The notes under the pieces are model-generated. The model saw only the letters and a list, made by a program, of their open reading frames with translations, did no database searches and had not been told where the DNA came from. This document shows positions 44,801 to 57,221 of a DNA stretch of 64,000 bases, piece by piece. Every line of letters starts with the position of its first letter. Within the stretch, counting starts at the first letter, position 1. The stretch lies in NCBI GenBank assembly GCA_034670405.1, contig JAXDDX010000005.1:4717001-4781000 (forward strand), read 5' to 3'. This stretch comes from Hoplostethus atlanticus. Its lineage: Eukaryota; Chordata; Actinopteri; Trachichthyiformes; Trachichthyidae. Both the position numbers and the translations under genes were made by a program.

Positions 44801-45097
44801 CCATTCAACACACAACTCATCAGGGCATAGGATTTTCAATACAAAGACGTTTGAGGACCATTGCGTACTATACAACGGTGTAATCCCTTCGATTGTTTGT
44901 AGTGCTGGGGAGCACATGGACAAAGGTGTACCGTGTGGCGAAAAAAGTATCTGACATTTTGAGATAGGTGGGAAAAAGGTCAAGTCATCATCCGACAGTG
45001 GCCGAGACCGAGACAAGTTGAAATAGGCACGAGATCAAGAGAAGCCAAAGATCTGAAGGAAGTGATCTGAAGATTGAACTCAAGTACTACAGCCCTG
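44801..45097. mobile_element. Probable right end of a hAT-like element
   Basis: The stretch ends at 45085-45097 with 'tactacagccctg', the inverse of the hAT-type start CAGGGCTGTAGTA, after 'caagttgaaataggcacg' and 'agaagccaaagatctgaa'. It probably belongs with the inverted repeat on its left, but the matching left terminus and target duplication were not found. Confidence 0.4.
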
Positions 45098-45179
45098 AGC
45101 ACAGGATATCAGGTTTACCCATGGAAAAATCCTAAATAAAGAGCTATGTTTGTGGCCTATATCTTTGGCCACTCAGCAA

Positions 45180-45690
45180 ACAAATGAACAAATGATGCTT
45201 TGGGTTTGATACGGACTCCGAGCAGCACATGGGAAACCTGGGAAGTCCGCATTCAGCCGGAAAACACTCCGACCGCTTGAGCCCGGACACCCGACTCGTG
45301 ACCCCGTAAACACAAACGGTGCGTAATTGCAAATAAGAGCGAGCCAACAAATTGGACCGTTTTCCCCGCTTCAAGGTTGTGCTCACCTCTGAGGAAGCGC
45401 AGTGGTAATGTGGCGGTGGATCTGCCATTACGGCGCTGCGTCCCCCTCGTTCCCTTCGAATGGCAGTAAACGCCGTCTAAGAGGCAAATGCAAATGCCGG
45501 GCAGAAAGGTGGACGCATCAGTTTAATGACTGTGTTTATTGGACTGTTACTGAATATCAAGCTGATGGCGGAGCTACAGCTGCCGTCTAATTGTGGGGCC
45601 GGGAGGCTGGCGGCCCGCTGCATGGGGATTAACTTCAATAGGACCCAATCAACTCCCTTTTTCACCCCCCCCCCCGTGCTTTTCTTTCCC
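45180..45690. promoter_or_regulatory. Possible conserved noncoding element with octamer sites
   Basis: Holds an exact POU octamer ATGCAAAT at about 45488-45495, a related 'attgcaaataa' at about 45326-45336, and homeodomain-type sites such as 'gggattaactt' at 45625-45635. GC-rich blocks alternate with AT-rich ones without obvious repeats. Enhancer function is only inferred. Confidence 0.25.
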
Positions 45691-47255
45691 CTTTTCCCTT
45701 CCATCCCCGCCCTCTTTCCTCCGTTGTTCCACCTTTCTTTGACACTGTCCCTCCCTCCTTCTCTCCTATCCTTCATTGATCCTTCTTCCTCTCATTTTTC
45801 ATCTCGTATCCTTTGCGTTTTCGATACTTTTGTTATTCTGGACTTGTGTGTGTGTGTGTGTGTGTTAGCGGCATGCTACAGCAGCTGCAGCTTAAAGGAT
45901 GCTTCAGAATGGACAGACGTGTGGGATCACTGGTGACTAGTAGTTCTTGTGCCTACCTACGTTGAATGCACTTATTGTAAGTCGTTTCGTCTCTGCTCTC
46001 TCGCTTGTTAACCTTATTACTATACAGGTTTTGTGCCTTAGCAATATGTCTAAGGTATGGAAACTCATGTTCGGCTACCACTAAATTACTGCCAAAGCTC
46101 AGCTAGATTGCTTGCCAGAGCTCAAATACTTTTAATCCATCAGTTGTTTAGCAAATATTTGTTGGTGCAACGTCTACGGCAAAAAACAAAGGATGCTCGG
46201 CTCTTTGGTTCCTCGAAAGTATTTCAAACATTTACAGCCTTAAAAGACTTTTAATCTACATTGTCGGTGATCAAAGACGTTCATCACCCGAAAGAAAATT
46301 CCCTCTTAATTGGTTTGGTTTTATTTGATTCCTGGAACATAAAATAAAATATCCCATCGGCTTTTTTTTTCAGGTATTTGAATCCTAGACAGGCTTATTA
46401 TTGCATTAGATGGATAGCAGGCAAGGACCTTCTACATTGAATAGCAAATGAGTCCAAGCTGCTGTTGTGGCCTCAAATTAGAGTTATTATCGAGAGTAAG
46501 ATGAGCCTCTCCATCACACACCCGACAAGCTCTGACACCAGACCTAATGAGTGATCCGCTGTATTATTTACAAAATGAATCCGGAGAAGACCGGATCAGA
46601 CCGGGACATTCTCACGACCCGTCCCTATCCCACACGAACACGGCGGGGGGGGGGCAACAAACCCTCGCTCCCCCATCTTCCTCATCAAACAGGATCTCCT
46701 AATCCAGAGCCGATTTCCTCGGCTCGTCAGAAACATATCACGGTGGAGCAAATGATGTGTTGTGGCTGTTCCGCTGCCTAACCAATAGTTCTGCAGAGAA
46801 TCTGCGTTGAGCCCCTGCAGAGCCTCGGTTGCCGAATAGGTGGAGAGTGTGAGGCATCGGGGGGGTTTGGGGGAGGGGGGGGTGGTGGGAGGTGGAGAGA
46901 TTTTCAGATTTGCAGGTAGAGACGAGGCAGTGGAGAGAAAACAAGGCTGGATTACCACATGTAGGAGTGAGCACCAGGTAGAGGGGGGTGGGGGGGGAAA
47001 GGCCACATCCTCGAGCTGTGCTGCTCCTCCCGTATGAATAATACATCCGGAATTCATAATGCATGATCAAAGTTATGAGAGTTATCCTGCCTGTCACTGC
47101 TCCTTACTTTTATTTATCTGCTGGGCGAGGATGCACCAAGCCTCTGCTTTAGTGCAGTTTATATGCTTTACTGACGGAGGGTATTCTGTTGTAGGTTTTT
47201 CTTGACACGTAGAACCCCAAGGTCAAAAAAAAGTACCGGGTAAGAAATTATGGCA
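45691..47255. other. Intergenic with pyrimidine-rich and G-rich tracts
   Basis: CT-rich sequence at 45690-45800, (TG)n at 45845-45864, G-rich tracts at 46859-46898 and 46983-46998. Large open frames near 46596-47097 arise from the C-rich strand and are not supported. The segment 46380-46560 looks unique and could be regulatory. Confidence 0.45.
46859..46898 (+). other. G-rich tract with G-quadruplex potential
   Basis: Runs of six to eight G with short T or A spacers; a second block follows at 46983-46998. Confidence 0.6.
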
Positions 47256-48063
47256 TTAAAGCTGCACTAGGCAAGATTTGTTATGTAAAAAAAAATCCAC
47301 CCGTTTTATCAGCTTAAATCACCAGCTTAAAGTGGGGCAGCAACCGAGAGCATCCCGTCCCCTCTACATTAAGACACTGTAGATACACCCTAGTAGAGCA
47401 ATATAAATTATGGAACGGGTTATGGTGGGAAATCCTCTCTGCTCGCAGGGGGGGGTTGAATCTATACTTAGGCTGCGTTCCAGAGATATCAAAAAGTTGG
47501 AAATTCCAACTTTCTACTATGGAAAATGCAAGTTGCTTAAAGTCCTCAAAACGCAGGATTTCTCCACCCTGAGTTTTCCTATATGCAGTTTGGCGGCATA
47601 CATGGTAAATGCTACACAGCATTTCTTTTCACATATTTAGAATTCTCACAACGCACTTAAGATTTTCAGCATTAAATCTAAATCTCAAAATTTCATTCAC
47701 ATAACTTTAACTGTTGCATATAGGCAGCAGGATTTTACGTCGGGCCAAGAAAACCTTGTTTCTCCCCTATTTATTTTTAGCTGGAACACTGGAACCCACT
47801 GTCGCTGTTCCGTAAACAACAGCGAGTGAGCTCTCCTGAGAAAGCTGGACTCTCCAACGTTAGATATCTTCCCTCTTTTCATCCCTTTGGTATCCTTTGG
47901 TATAAAGCGATCTCAGACTGGCTGGCTTGGTAAACATGGGTGTGCTGTGTGTAGTTTACTGATGTTGCTGATTTCTGGGTATTGAAGTCTGCAAAATTCA
48001 AATAGCTACCTCTGACTGCCATCTGGGGCCGCCAATGTGCAAAGTTGCCTAGTGCAGCTTTAA
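47256..48063. mobile_element. TTAA MITE, family C, with 19-bp perfect ends
   Basis: The ends are perfect 19-bp inverted repeats TTAAAGCTGCACTAGGCAA (47256-47274 and 48045-48063), beginning with TTAA on both sides. At 808 bp without a transposase it is non-autonomous. The right half is homologous, in inverse orientation, to 56470-56670 ('ggcagtcag.ggta', 'gctttatacc', 'gactccagctttctc'). Confidence 0.85.
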
Positions 48064-48589
48064 AATAGGAACACAAAAACAGATTTATTAGAGGTTGTAT
48101 GTTTAATTAAATTGGCTTCAGGGGTAACCTGAATCCAACTTTTTCCTCTTTCATCCAGTTTATATTTTTTACTGCACAATGCATCATTACATACCATTCC
48201 TCACCTTTATTGATTTTGGTTAAACAAAGACGGAGTGTTGATTTTTTTTTTTTGTTGAGCCGTATCCTGGGGTAGGATTACAAATGAGGCGTCTTGATAG
48301 CTTCGGCTTGTTTTCATTCATCCTGCAGCCGGCAGCAGAATGGGCTTGTTGCTGCAGTAACAGATTATGAAGAAGTGGTTTACACATGGATTTCCCATTT
48401 TTAGTAGGTCTGCTTGTAACTGTGCTGGTGGCTAATCCAGCAAACAAGGCAAGGCTGCTGCTGTTTGTTGTCCCCATGGCACAGCACCTGCCACCCACTG
48501 GGATATACAGTATTACCCTCTGAGGTCTACAGCCCATAAACCTGCATGAAGAGTGTTATCGTGTATATCTGTTATGTATGTGTGTGTTC

Positions 48590-50110
48590 ATACCTACACT
48601 CTGAACCAAAAGGGTTCTTTAAAGTACCAGAAAATGGTTCTTTAGGCTTTTACCACAGTGGAACCATTTTGGTGCATTTTAGAAAGGTTTCCTATAATAC
48701 TATAACTGCTTCTACCTTTATGGTCCTATACATGGTCCTTTCATAATGCTAAATGTTCCACATCAGCAGTATTAAAAGAACTATTTAATTATTATATTAT
48801 ATATTATTATATATTTATACTATTATTTAACTATTTAATTTAAGTTTATTCTTATGTATCAGTTTTTTTATCTTACAAATCTGTGGGTTCTTTGAGTCAT
48901 TATGGTTTTATAAGGGCGGATTTCAGATTATTAAGAGTATTTCAGAGTATTAAGGTCTAGTCCAAGTGAAAGTTAAATATTTACCAATACTAATAACAAT
49001 ACAATTTATACTACTTTCTATTGGCGGTCCCTACCCCTAACACCTAGACATGTTTGCCTATTTTTTCTTTTTTAATACAGCTTTTTGAATTGTTATGAAG
49101 ATTTGTAAAACAATTCTAAAGGAAAACAAGCGTGATCTAAAAATGCTGCACACTGAGCTTGAGTTTTGGTTTTTACATTTCTCAAAATCACGATGGATTT
49201 GATAGTGATAAGATGGAACATTTCTTTCAAGAAAATTAACCATAATGAAGTCATCTACTCCAGAATGTTGATGAATGTGATGTAATTATGTACTGCAAGC
49301 ATATAGATAATGATGTTATCAAACAAATAAACAAATAAATACAAAAAAAGGTATCTGAAATTGAGGACAACAAACCTTTTAGTATATATATAATATATAG
49401 AAAATGTATTGGTTGATTATATTGGCATCATAAGACAAATTCTGATCAATCATATGTATTAGATGTTCAAAGTTTGGGGGAAATAGAACCATATCAGTAG
49501 AATCACCCATATACGTATAACCACTATGCTAACCAGAGAACCATTGAAGGGCCCTCCTTTTTTGTGTGTGTGCTTATCCCTTGCACCACAAGGAATGATC
49601 TGGTCTATACACCCAGACAGAGAGGATCTTTGTTTAGGGACTATATAGAACCATAATGACTCAAAGAACCCTCTGATTTCTGGTAAGTGGGAATTTGGTA
49701 GAACCCAGTATGGTTCTTTCAATACTGTTGAATGCATTCATGAAGGGTTCTTTATGACATCATAAAGGTCCTGGGTACACACAGAAAGAGGAGGGTTCTT
49801 CAAGGGTTCTTTGGTAGTGGTTCTATATAGAATTGTAATGAGTCAAAGAACCCTCTGATTTGTTAAAGGAAAAACCGGAGAAATGGTAATGAATAACTCT
49901 TAAAAAGTTATTTTAATACTGATGATTTGGAACCATTCATGTGTCCATAAAGGGTTCTTTATCGGACCAAGGTCCTATGTAGTACCATTTGAGCATGGTG
50001 CTATAGAGAACCTTTTTAAAGGGGTCTTTACAGCACCATAAAGGGATCCGCTATGGCACAAGCATGAAGAAGCATTTTCTGTTACTATATAGAGCCCTTT
50101 AGCGAAGAGC
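48590..50110. mobile_element. GGTTCT/AGAACC-rich DNA element
   Basis: Dozens of GGTTCT or AGAACC motifs are scattered here. A 35-bp inverted pair occurs at 48877-48912 and 49643-49680 ('gggttctttgagtcattatgg'-like), and 'gagtcaaagaaccctctgatt' recurs at 49840-49861. This resembles a common family of fish elements built from such motifs, probably DNA transposons. Termini are approximate and no transposase is seen. Confidence 0.5.
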
Positions 50111-51119
50111 ATAGCTTGCCTTCAAGAAAAGGCGACGTGGCACCGCTTCCATGAATGGATCTCCCCCTCCCCCAAGAGGGACATATCCTCACCACAGGTG
50201 GATCTCGGATGCCGTAATCTGGTCACGCTCCATTAGTTCGCCGTGGGTTTCACGCGGTGTAATCTGGTCACGGCTTGTAAGGTCCGGGTGGTTCTCCCCC
50301 AGTGTAATTTGGGATTATGTCTGTAAAGCTCCTGTGGTGGGGATCAGAGGCGGATAAACGCCTGTGACTTTCCCTTTTCACCGCTATCCTCTGAACCATT
50401 CAGCCCTGTGTTTACTGGGCCAATAATCTCCAGCGGCACACCAGCCTGAGAAAGCCAACAGCCCAGCCCTTTTTTTTTTAACACTAGTTTGTCCTCTAAA
50501 TCGCACCGGGAAGAAATGTATTGCCATCTGATTCAGCATCATATCCTGCCTTTGACACCATTCCGCATGGTGTTATGTTTCATTTCTCTCTAATCCGACC
50601 CACTTTGTCATTCCTTACAGCTGAGTATGTCTGTGTTTTCTTCTTAGAGGATTCAGCTTTGGGTGTGTATTTGATCTCCACTTACTTCACAGTCCGAGCT
50701 AGTATTATTGTTTTTTATGGTTTGGTATTATTGTTCCATGATGGCATTGGCTCGTTCATCTGAATTCCACCTCTGATTTAACACAACATCCCAGATGCTC
50801 TTGATAGATTCGCACTGCAACACAGGCCAAAACCCCTCCGACCTCCAACCCCCCCAACCTCTTCCCTCATCAGTATGGCGACTCTAACCTTTCTGTCCGA
50901 CAGAACTACAGCGCGGTAATTTGAAAGTCAAATTGTTTTATTTGTTTCCTTCTGCCCTTGCCAAGAGCATACGGTTAAGACAATGATGTGAGTAAGACAG
51001 GACCTGTGTAAACACCTGGTTGCTGTGCCAAAGAGGACAAGATAATTCCTACCAGTCGCCAATAGAGGTCGATAAAGGTCACACATTACTTATAGCAGAA
51101 CTCCGGACATTTATCCATT
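50111..51119. other. Intergenic, no gene seen
   Basis: A 14-bp stretch 'gtaatctggtcacg' occurs twice at about 50214 and 50261, a minor local duplication. Nothing else recognised. Confidence 0.45.
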
Positions 51120-51721
51120 TTAAAGTATAACTCCGGCCATTTTCGATCTGGATTCCTATTTTCCCATCTTACCAAAATCTCATCAAGTGCTTCACTATAA
51201 AGCTTCTTATGTCTTTCTTGCCTAAGTGCATCTCTCCAATATAGTGCTAACAGGCCAATGGACACAGAAATCAGCCCCAAAAAGCACCTAAAGCATGTAT
51301 TAATCAACACATTAACTCGAATGCACATTAAATGTCATGCCTTCCTCGTACAGTTTTAATGCAATCTTGGCCATTGCTTTAGCATTTCTTTGTTTCCTTG
51401 GTTTGCCAGTCTACATGCACCACTGCGTAAAGTAGTGCAAAATAAATAGCGAAAGTTGCCAGGTCATAGATAAAGTGAAAATGAAGTATATACTTGTCTC
51501 ATTACAGAGCAAGCAATCAATATGTTGATAAAGACTTTTGGGTGCTTTTTGGGGTTGAGTGTCCATTGGTCTGTTGGGTATTGGAGAGCAGCGCCCTGGC
51601 AAGAAAGACAAGTAGCTCTATAGTGAAGTAGTTGATGAGATTTTGGTCAGAATCGATCGCCGTGATGGAAAATGATGGGAAAATAGGGTGCAGGTCGAAA
51701 ATGGCTGGAGTGCTGCTTTAA
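51120..51721. mobile_element. TTAA MITE, family D
   Basis: TTAA at both ends (51120-51123 and 51718-51721), then imperfect inverted repeats of about 45 bp: the left reads TTAAAGTATAACTCCGGCC and the inverted right TTAAAGCAGCACTCCAGCC, followed by 'attttcga.ctg' and 'cctattttccc' on both sides. The open frame at 51086-51328 is motif-free. Length is 602 bp. Confidence 0.8.
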
Positions 51722-52450
51722 TGCCCCTTTCATCTTTTCCCGTATCACAGGCAAACCGAAAGCCCTCAAAGACGACGTTGGGAAGAGGTCTCAAGGACGG
51801 GGCGTCACCCTGCTGCCCGTGCCCATGTCCTGTCGCAGCCTTCATTAAAACTGTTGATTGATATACACAATTTGACTCTCGAGATGCGAGCTGCACCCAG
51901 GGCCAAAGTCTATACCCCCTCCATCTCCAGATCACTGCCGCTCCCCGACCAGCCATGATAATTAGCCAATTAATGGGATCCGGCATGTGCGTTTGTTATC
52001 CAGCCCCCCTCCCCCCCCTTCAGATGCCCCCTTGCCCCGGAAGACGTGTGAAGATTAAGGCCCCATCTGAGCGCACCTTATGTGTGAAAATGGCGATGTG
52101 ATAATGGAGAGGCTGACAAGTACACAGACAGAGAGAAACACCACAGGCTAGATTCTAATGATCCACACAATAAGGATGCAGAGCGCAGATGAGAATGTTG
52201 CTTTGTGCTTATGTGTGTTTTCTCACCGTTGAGCCGGTGTTTGGAAGGTTGGAGTAGACTCAAACGGCACATTTTATTTGTCTTTCTTGTGTGTGTGGGT
52301 TGAGCAGCAGAAACCACTGTTGATTTATTTTTTATGGTGTGTATTTTTTGCCACACTCGGGAGGGAAAACGGTGGAATTGCCCACGGGTTTACGTTGCGT
52401 GTCAGTGGAAGCTGCTGTACACATCAACCACCATTTGATTACATTGTCAG
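51722..52450. other. Intergenic with possible conserved segment
   Basis: The stretch 51735-51990 ('cattaaaactgttgattgat', 'gataattagccaattaatgg') looks unique and homeodomain-site rich and may be a regulatory element. No exon recognised. Confidence 0.3.
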
Positions 52451-53015
52451 TTAAAGAAATCTGCATCATTCTCATAGAAATAAAAGGCTGTTTTGCTTCT
52501 CTCTATAACTGATTGATTTAACACAATAGTGATCCAACCTATAGCCAGTTCATGAAAGGTTTTACATTTGCTGTTCTAAACACCCGGTGTCAAGTGGAAG
52601 AAATATTCTGTTGCACAGGAAGTGATGCGATTTCAATTTCCAGCAGCAGCAGTTTGTTTGGAAGAAAAGCTGCACAGCAAGTCAGTGTTAATTTAACTCT
52701 GAGAGTGTGAAAATGAGCACTATACCAGTGTCTCTACAAGTACAAGTTAATTTAATTCATGAATGTATTTATTGTCACTGAAAAATCAACAACTAACATT
52801 GGAAATTTTAATTGAGGCAGAGAAAAGAGCTGCACCTACAGAAACTCAAACTCCATCAACAGAAAATCCAAGGAAAAAGACGTCACAGTACTGGGGAGAG
52901 TTTGATTGACAGGCGACCTGTGGGAAGTGCACTGAAACACCACAGGAACGAACGCTGAGCACCAAAGATGGAGGCTAAATTAAAAAAACGAGGATTTTAG
53001 GATTTACCACTTTAA
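52451..53015. mobile_element. TTAA MITE, family A, copy 3, longest
   Basis: Starts TTAAAG at 52451 and ends with TTAA at 53012-53015, the inverted right end reading TTAAAGTGGTAAATCCTAAA. At 565 bp it is the most complete of the three family A copies (845-1144 and 42046-42382). The termini are not long inverted repeats, so transposon class rests on TTAA and repetition. Confidence 0.65.
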
Positions 53016-53521
53016 CATGAAATTCAATGCCTGTCTGCTCTTGACGGAAGGAACAGTCCTGCTCTCTCAGTAATATCTGAACTCTTTCAAATGCCATAAG
53101 TATGCACTGATGGAGCGGTAATGCCGGGTCACACTCCTGTCGGACATATATGAAGTAACAGCCAAACGGAGAGGTCTAGCAGATAAGGGCGAAAACCCTT
53201 TCAGAAGACAGCTAAGTACAAATGTGTTTAATGTAATCTTTGGCTGCATCTCCCGCAGCTTCTTCTCTGCAGATTCCGTACTCCCCTCAGGAGGTCAGGG
53301 CGAGGAGGATGGCACTTTAATCTGATTGGCTGCTGTTCTGCTGAGTCATTGGCTAGCTTAGACTGGAGTCCCCGCATGGAGGTCAGGGATTGGTTTACAC
53401 CACGACCTTGTCAAATTGTCCCGGTCTCTGCTGACTGAGGTAGTTTTGGAGTGAATTTGCGACTCGCCTCGCCATATCACCAGCGCACAGTACTGAAAAT
53501 ACTATGCTTTTAACAATATTA
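53016..53521. other. Flank downstream of grik2
   Basis: No exon or repeat recognised. Confidence 0.45.
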
Positions 53522-55816
53522 CATGATATTAGAATGTATTCTTTATTGCTGCGAAAATGAAACATGAAAACAGTGCAGTATATAGCTTTTACTGGGATAA
53601 AAGTAGAAATATAAAAATGAAAAGTATGAAAAATAGAATTGCAGCACATATGCAGAGTATGTCAAAATAAAGGCACTAGAAATGAAGACAAAGAAATGTG
53701 ATCTCAAAGTTTTTTTAGTTTTTTTTTATATTATATATCTAAAATATGAATTGTGCTCCCCCCAACAGATTTCCATTGTGCTCGGCCCCTCTTTGCTCTC
53801 TGCAGCGTTTGATCCAAGCTGTTAAAGTGCACCGATGTCGAATGAAGAGGCAGACGAGGTCAACATTGTGAATACTTTTTTTTTATTTTCTTTAAACTTG
53901 TGCATCAACTTCAAAGGGTAAACTGTGTGCACTCCGTTTTGTTTTCACGACATGTTCAAAATTAGTTAAGTGTTCTTTTTTTTTTTTTAAATACATCTTT
54001 TTCCTTTTGAAAACCATTTACACACGACTTCTCAGCACTGGGTTCTAGCGGTCTATCGGTAATTGGGGTAGAATGATAAGCATCATCAGTAGTCCTACTT
54101 CCCTTCCTGTATGTGTGTGTGCGTACGCTATATTTGCTCTAATCAGCATTGTCATTACTCTTCTTTCATGTGAAGTAAAAATATCTTTCTTTAAATATGA
54201 TTCCTTTACATGATAAAAATAGTTGTTTTCTTTTCCTCTCCAAAACAACGTATGTCACTAATGCTTTACCAGAATGCTCTGCCTCTCAATTAGTGTGAGT
54301 CTGGTCCATGAAGGATGGGTGCACCCTGCACCCTCGGGTGTAGTGTCGGGTCTGCCTAGTGTCTAGGAAAGCCTCCTGAACTACCAAAACCACGCGGCCT
54401 GCGGTACGACCCTCTGCCATGGATGATGCCCGTGGTGCATTCCGTTGTTGATAAAAATTATTACAAAATTTTTGATTCTCTTCGTACAAAAACACTTTTT
54501 CATAGAAATTGCATTTGCACAAGTAAATGTGGAGCTTGTCGTGTAAATAAAAAGCCACAGGAGTACAAAATGAAACCGGAGACTTGAAGATGAGCAAAAC
54601 GAAAATGGAAAAAAGTGTTCCCATACAGAATTAAAGTGAGCTGTGATTACTGCTGCAGTGAAAATCCAGTCCTTGGAAGATATAAATAAAGAAATTCATA
54701 AATAAAACAATAAATATTTGGAATAAATAGAGTTTGTGTGTTGTGTGATTGCTGTGACTTTAGGTTCAGCGAGCCACGCCGAGTGCTTCAGTTCTTTTTA
54801 ACACATCTAAAAGGTTCTCCATATTGACATTAAGGGTGTGTGTACGTCCATAAAATCCTCTCTGTGTGACTACTTCACAGCTGGCTGATGCACTGACATC
54901 AGCAGCTCACTATATTTCCCCTACCCCTGTATTCTCTCCTTTATACTGCATGTTTTCACTGTATAATCTGCCTCTAAAAAAATACCCCTCCCCCCCTTAC
55001 ATTAACGACTAAAAGTGTTAGTACTCTGAAACACAAATAAATGAAATCACTTATTGCCTGATGGATGATATACAGTATATCCATTTTTGATGATCATCAT
55101 CGTATGTGACTAAGCAATGCCTCTCTGTACATTTTGGGAGCAGCCAAGCTCGCCGTTGCGTTCCGGGCTTTGGATTTGATTTTGGAACAGGGTTTGGTGG
55201 AGCCCAATCTGGTCTTTCTATTCACAACTTTCGAAAATAAACAAGGTATATCGGTTCACAAACTCTTCTCCCCACCCCCGCCCCCCTTTTTTAGCGTTCA
55301 TTCGTAATCTGTGACTGAGGTGCAGCCTCTTGGCGCTACTCAAACGACCTTTGCGGTCCCTGTGCAGTGGAAAGGTTGGTTGAGCAGGAGCATGATAGGT
55401 CCAAGTCTTCTTCAACACCCATACTGAAAGGACCACCTCAATTTCAGACTCTCTCACCTCGAGTTCTGGGTTGGTCTCTATTTGACTAAATACTGCCACT
55501 ACTTTGTTTTGCCCCTTGCCAAGGTGGTAAGAGTAATGAGGTAACTCGCTGAAATTTCACCCAGGTTCAAGTTATTTCCACAGGAAATATTGTTGAATCT
55601 CTTATCCCTAGCTAATTGTTAAGAAACAACGATGACAGTTTGCCAATACTCCAAGCAGCTCTGCTCCACCTCCACCCTCTAAATAACCTCCCGTAAACCC
55701 TCAACTACCGCAACCAGCCAGCCACCCACCCACCCCTTTCTCCCTTCCCCTTTTTCCCAGCGTCTCTACGTGCCTCCTGACCACAGGAGAGAGAAAGAAG
55801 TGTTTGAGAGTCCCAC
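53522..55816 (-). other. grik2: Probable 3' UTR of grik2
   Basis: Lies directly after the grik2 stop codon on the minus strand. Polyadenylation signals AATAAA in the minus sense occur at about 53887-53882 and 53547-53542, so a transcript end near 53860 or 53520 is plausible. The exact end cannot be fixed from sequence alone. Open frames here (54286-54624, 55218-55499) carry no motifs. Confidence 0.5.
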
Positions 55817-56041
<225 letters not shown>

Positions 56042-56431
56042 TTATCGACAGCAGAACATGCCAGTTCACCACCGTGGCCCTCCTTTTGACCCCCTGCCCC
56101 CATATCCACCCAGCGCTCAGGCTCAGAGCTGCCACATGGGACAAATGGTGAAATATACAGTACAGCAGGCTGGGAATAGAGGGGATGCTGGCCAAGGGAT
56201 GGGTGGGTACAGGGAAAGGAGTTGAATTGAGGGATGTTGAAGGTCCATAGGCTGAGTAGTAGAGTGTAAAGTGTAATGGCAGGCGAACAAGGAATTACTT
56301 AACATAGCGTGGGATATGTCAGTGGTGAGTGTGTGGTCACTGCCTGTGTGCAGGCATTTCAGATCCATAGTTATAGTTCCATGGCGTTCGATCATGATAC
56401 GTTGCAAGATGTCATTGTACTTTCGGAAGCA

Positions 56432-57221
56432 TTAAAGACGCACTGGGTACCTTTGCGTGTCGGTGGCAGTCAGGGGTAACCGTTTGAATTCGAGGTCTTC
56501 AATATTCAGATAGCTTTACTTTGGTAGCAGGTATCGTATCAAGAAACTGCTCACAGCGCGCTCGCATTTACTAACACGGCCGGTCCGTGATGCTTTATAC
56601 CGAAGAAAACCAAGATCTAACTTTGGTGACTCCAGCTTTCTCTGGACAGAGTTCTCACTGGCTGCTGTTTAGGTATTTCACTCTTAAAGGACAAATCCCC
56701 CCTCAGATACACTGTTATGTGTCATCAATCTGTGATGTTCAAAGCATTCCAGGAGTTATTTTGTGATGAAGTGGTGTAATTTACTTTTTTGTTGTACCCA
56801 CTTTCCCTCAACCTGCTTTGTCTATTTTCCACTTCAGTTATTGATTTCCGAGAATGCCTTTTGCCCAGAGAAGGGGTGTGAACGTGTTGCTTTCAATCAA
56901 AGCTGGATGTATGGGCAAATAAATATAGCTTGCTATCCAACTAGTTCATGAACATTGGGATGTGTCTATGAACTTAGCCACGCATCTACAGTGTTAAAGT
57001 GTTTTAGGGTGGATTTTTTTCTCTCCGTTCGATTCGTCGCTTCCTGTGGACGGAGAAGATTCCCCACCAGTGACCATACCCGACAGTGGAATTTAGTTTG
57101 GGCAAATAGGATTTCAATCAGTGGTGATGGGGGACTCTTCTCTGTTGCAGCCCCGCTTTGTGATTTAGGCTGATGGCACGGCTGGATTTTTCCATAAAAT
57201 TCTCGCCTAGTGCAGCGTTAA
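56432..57221. mobile_element. TTAA MITE, family C, composite copy
   Basis: The right end, inverted, reads TTAACGCTGCACTAGGCGAG, close to the family C end at 47256. The left end reads TTAAAGACGCACTGGGTACC. Homology to 47256-48063 covers the left part (56470-56670), inverted. The middle, about 56830-57020, matches the repeat at 29380-29715 instead, so this copy is a mosaic or contains an inserted second repeat. Confidence 0.65.

Noticed and set aside
46596-47097. Minus-strand frames of 119 and 153 residues
   Set aside because: Low-complexity Pro/Ser sequence from C-rich tracts, overlapping in two frames, without recognisable domains.
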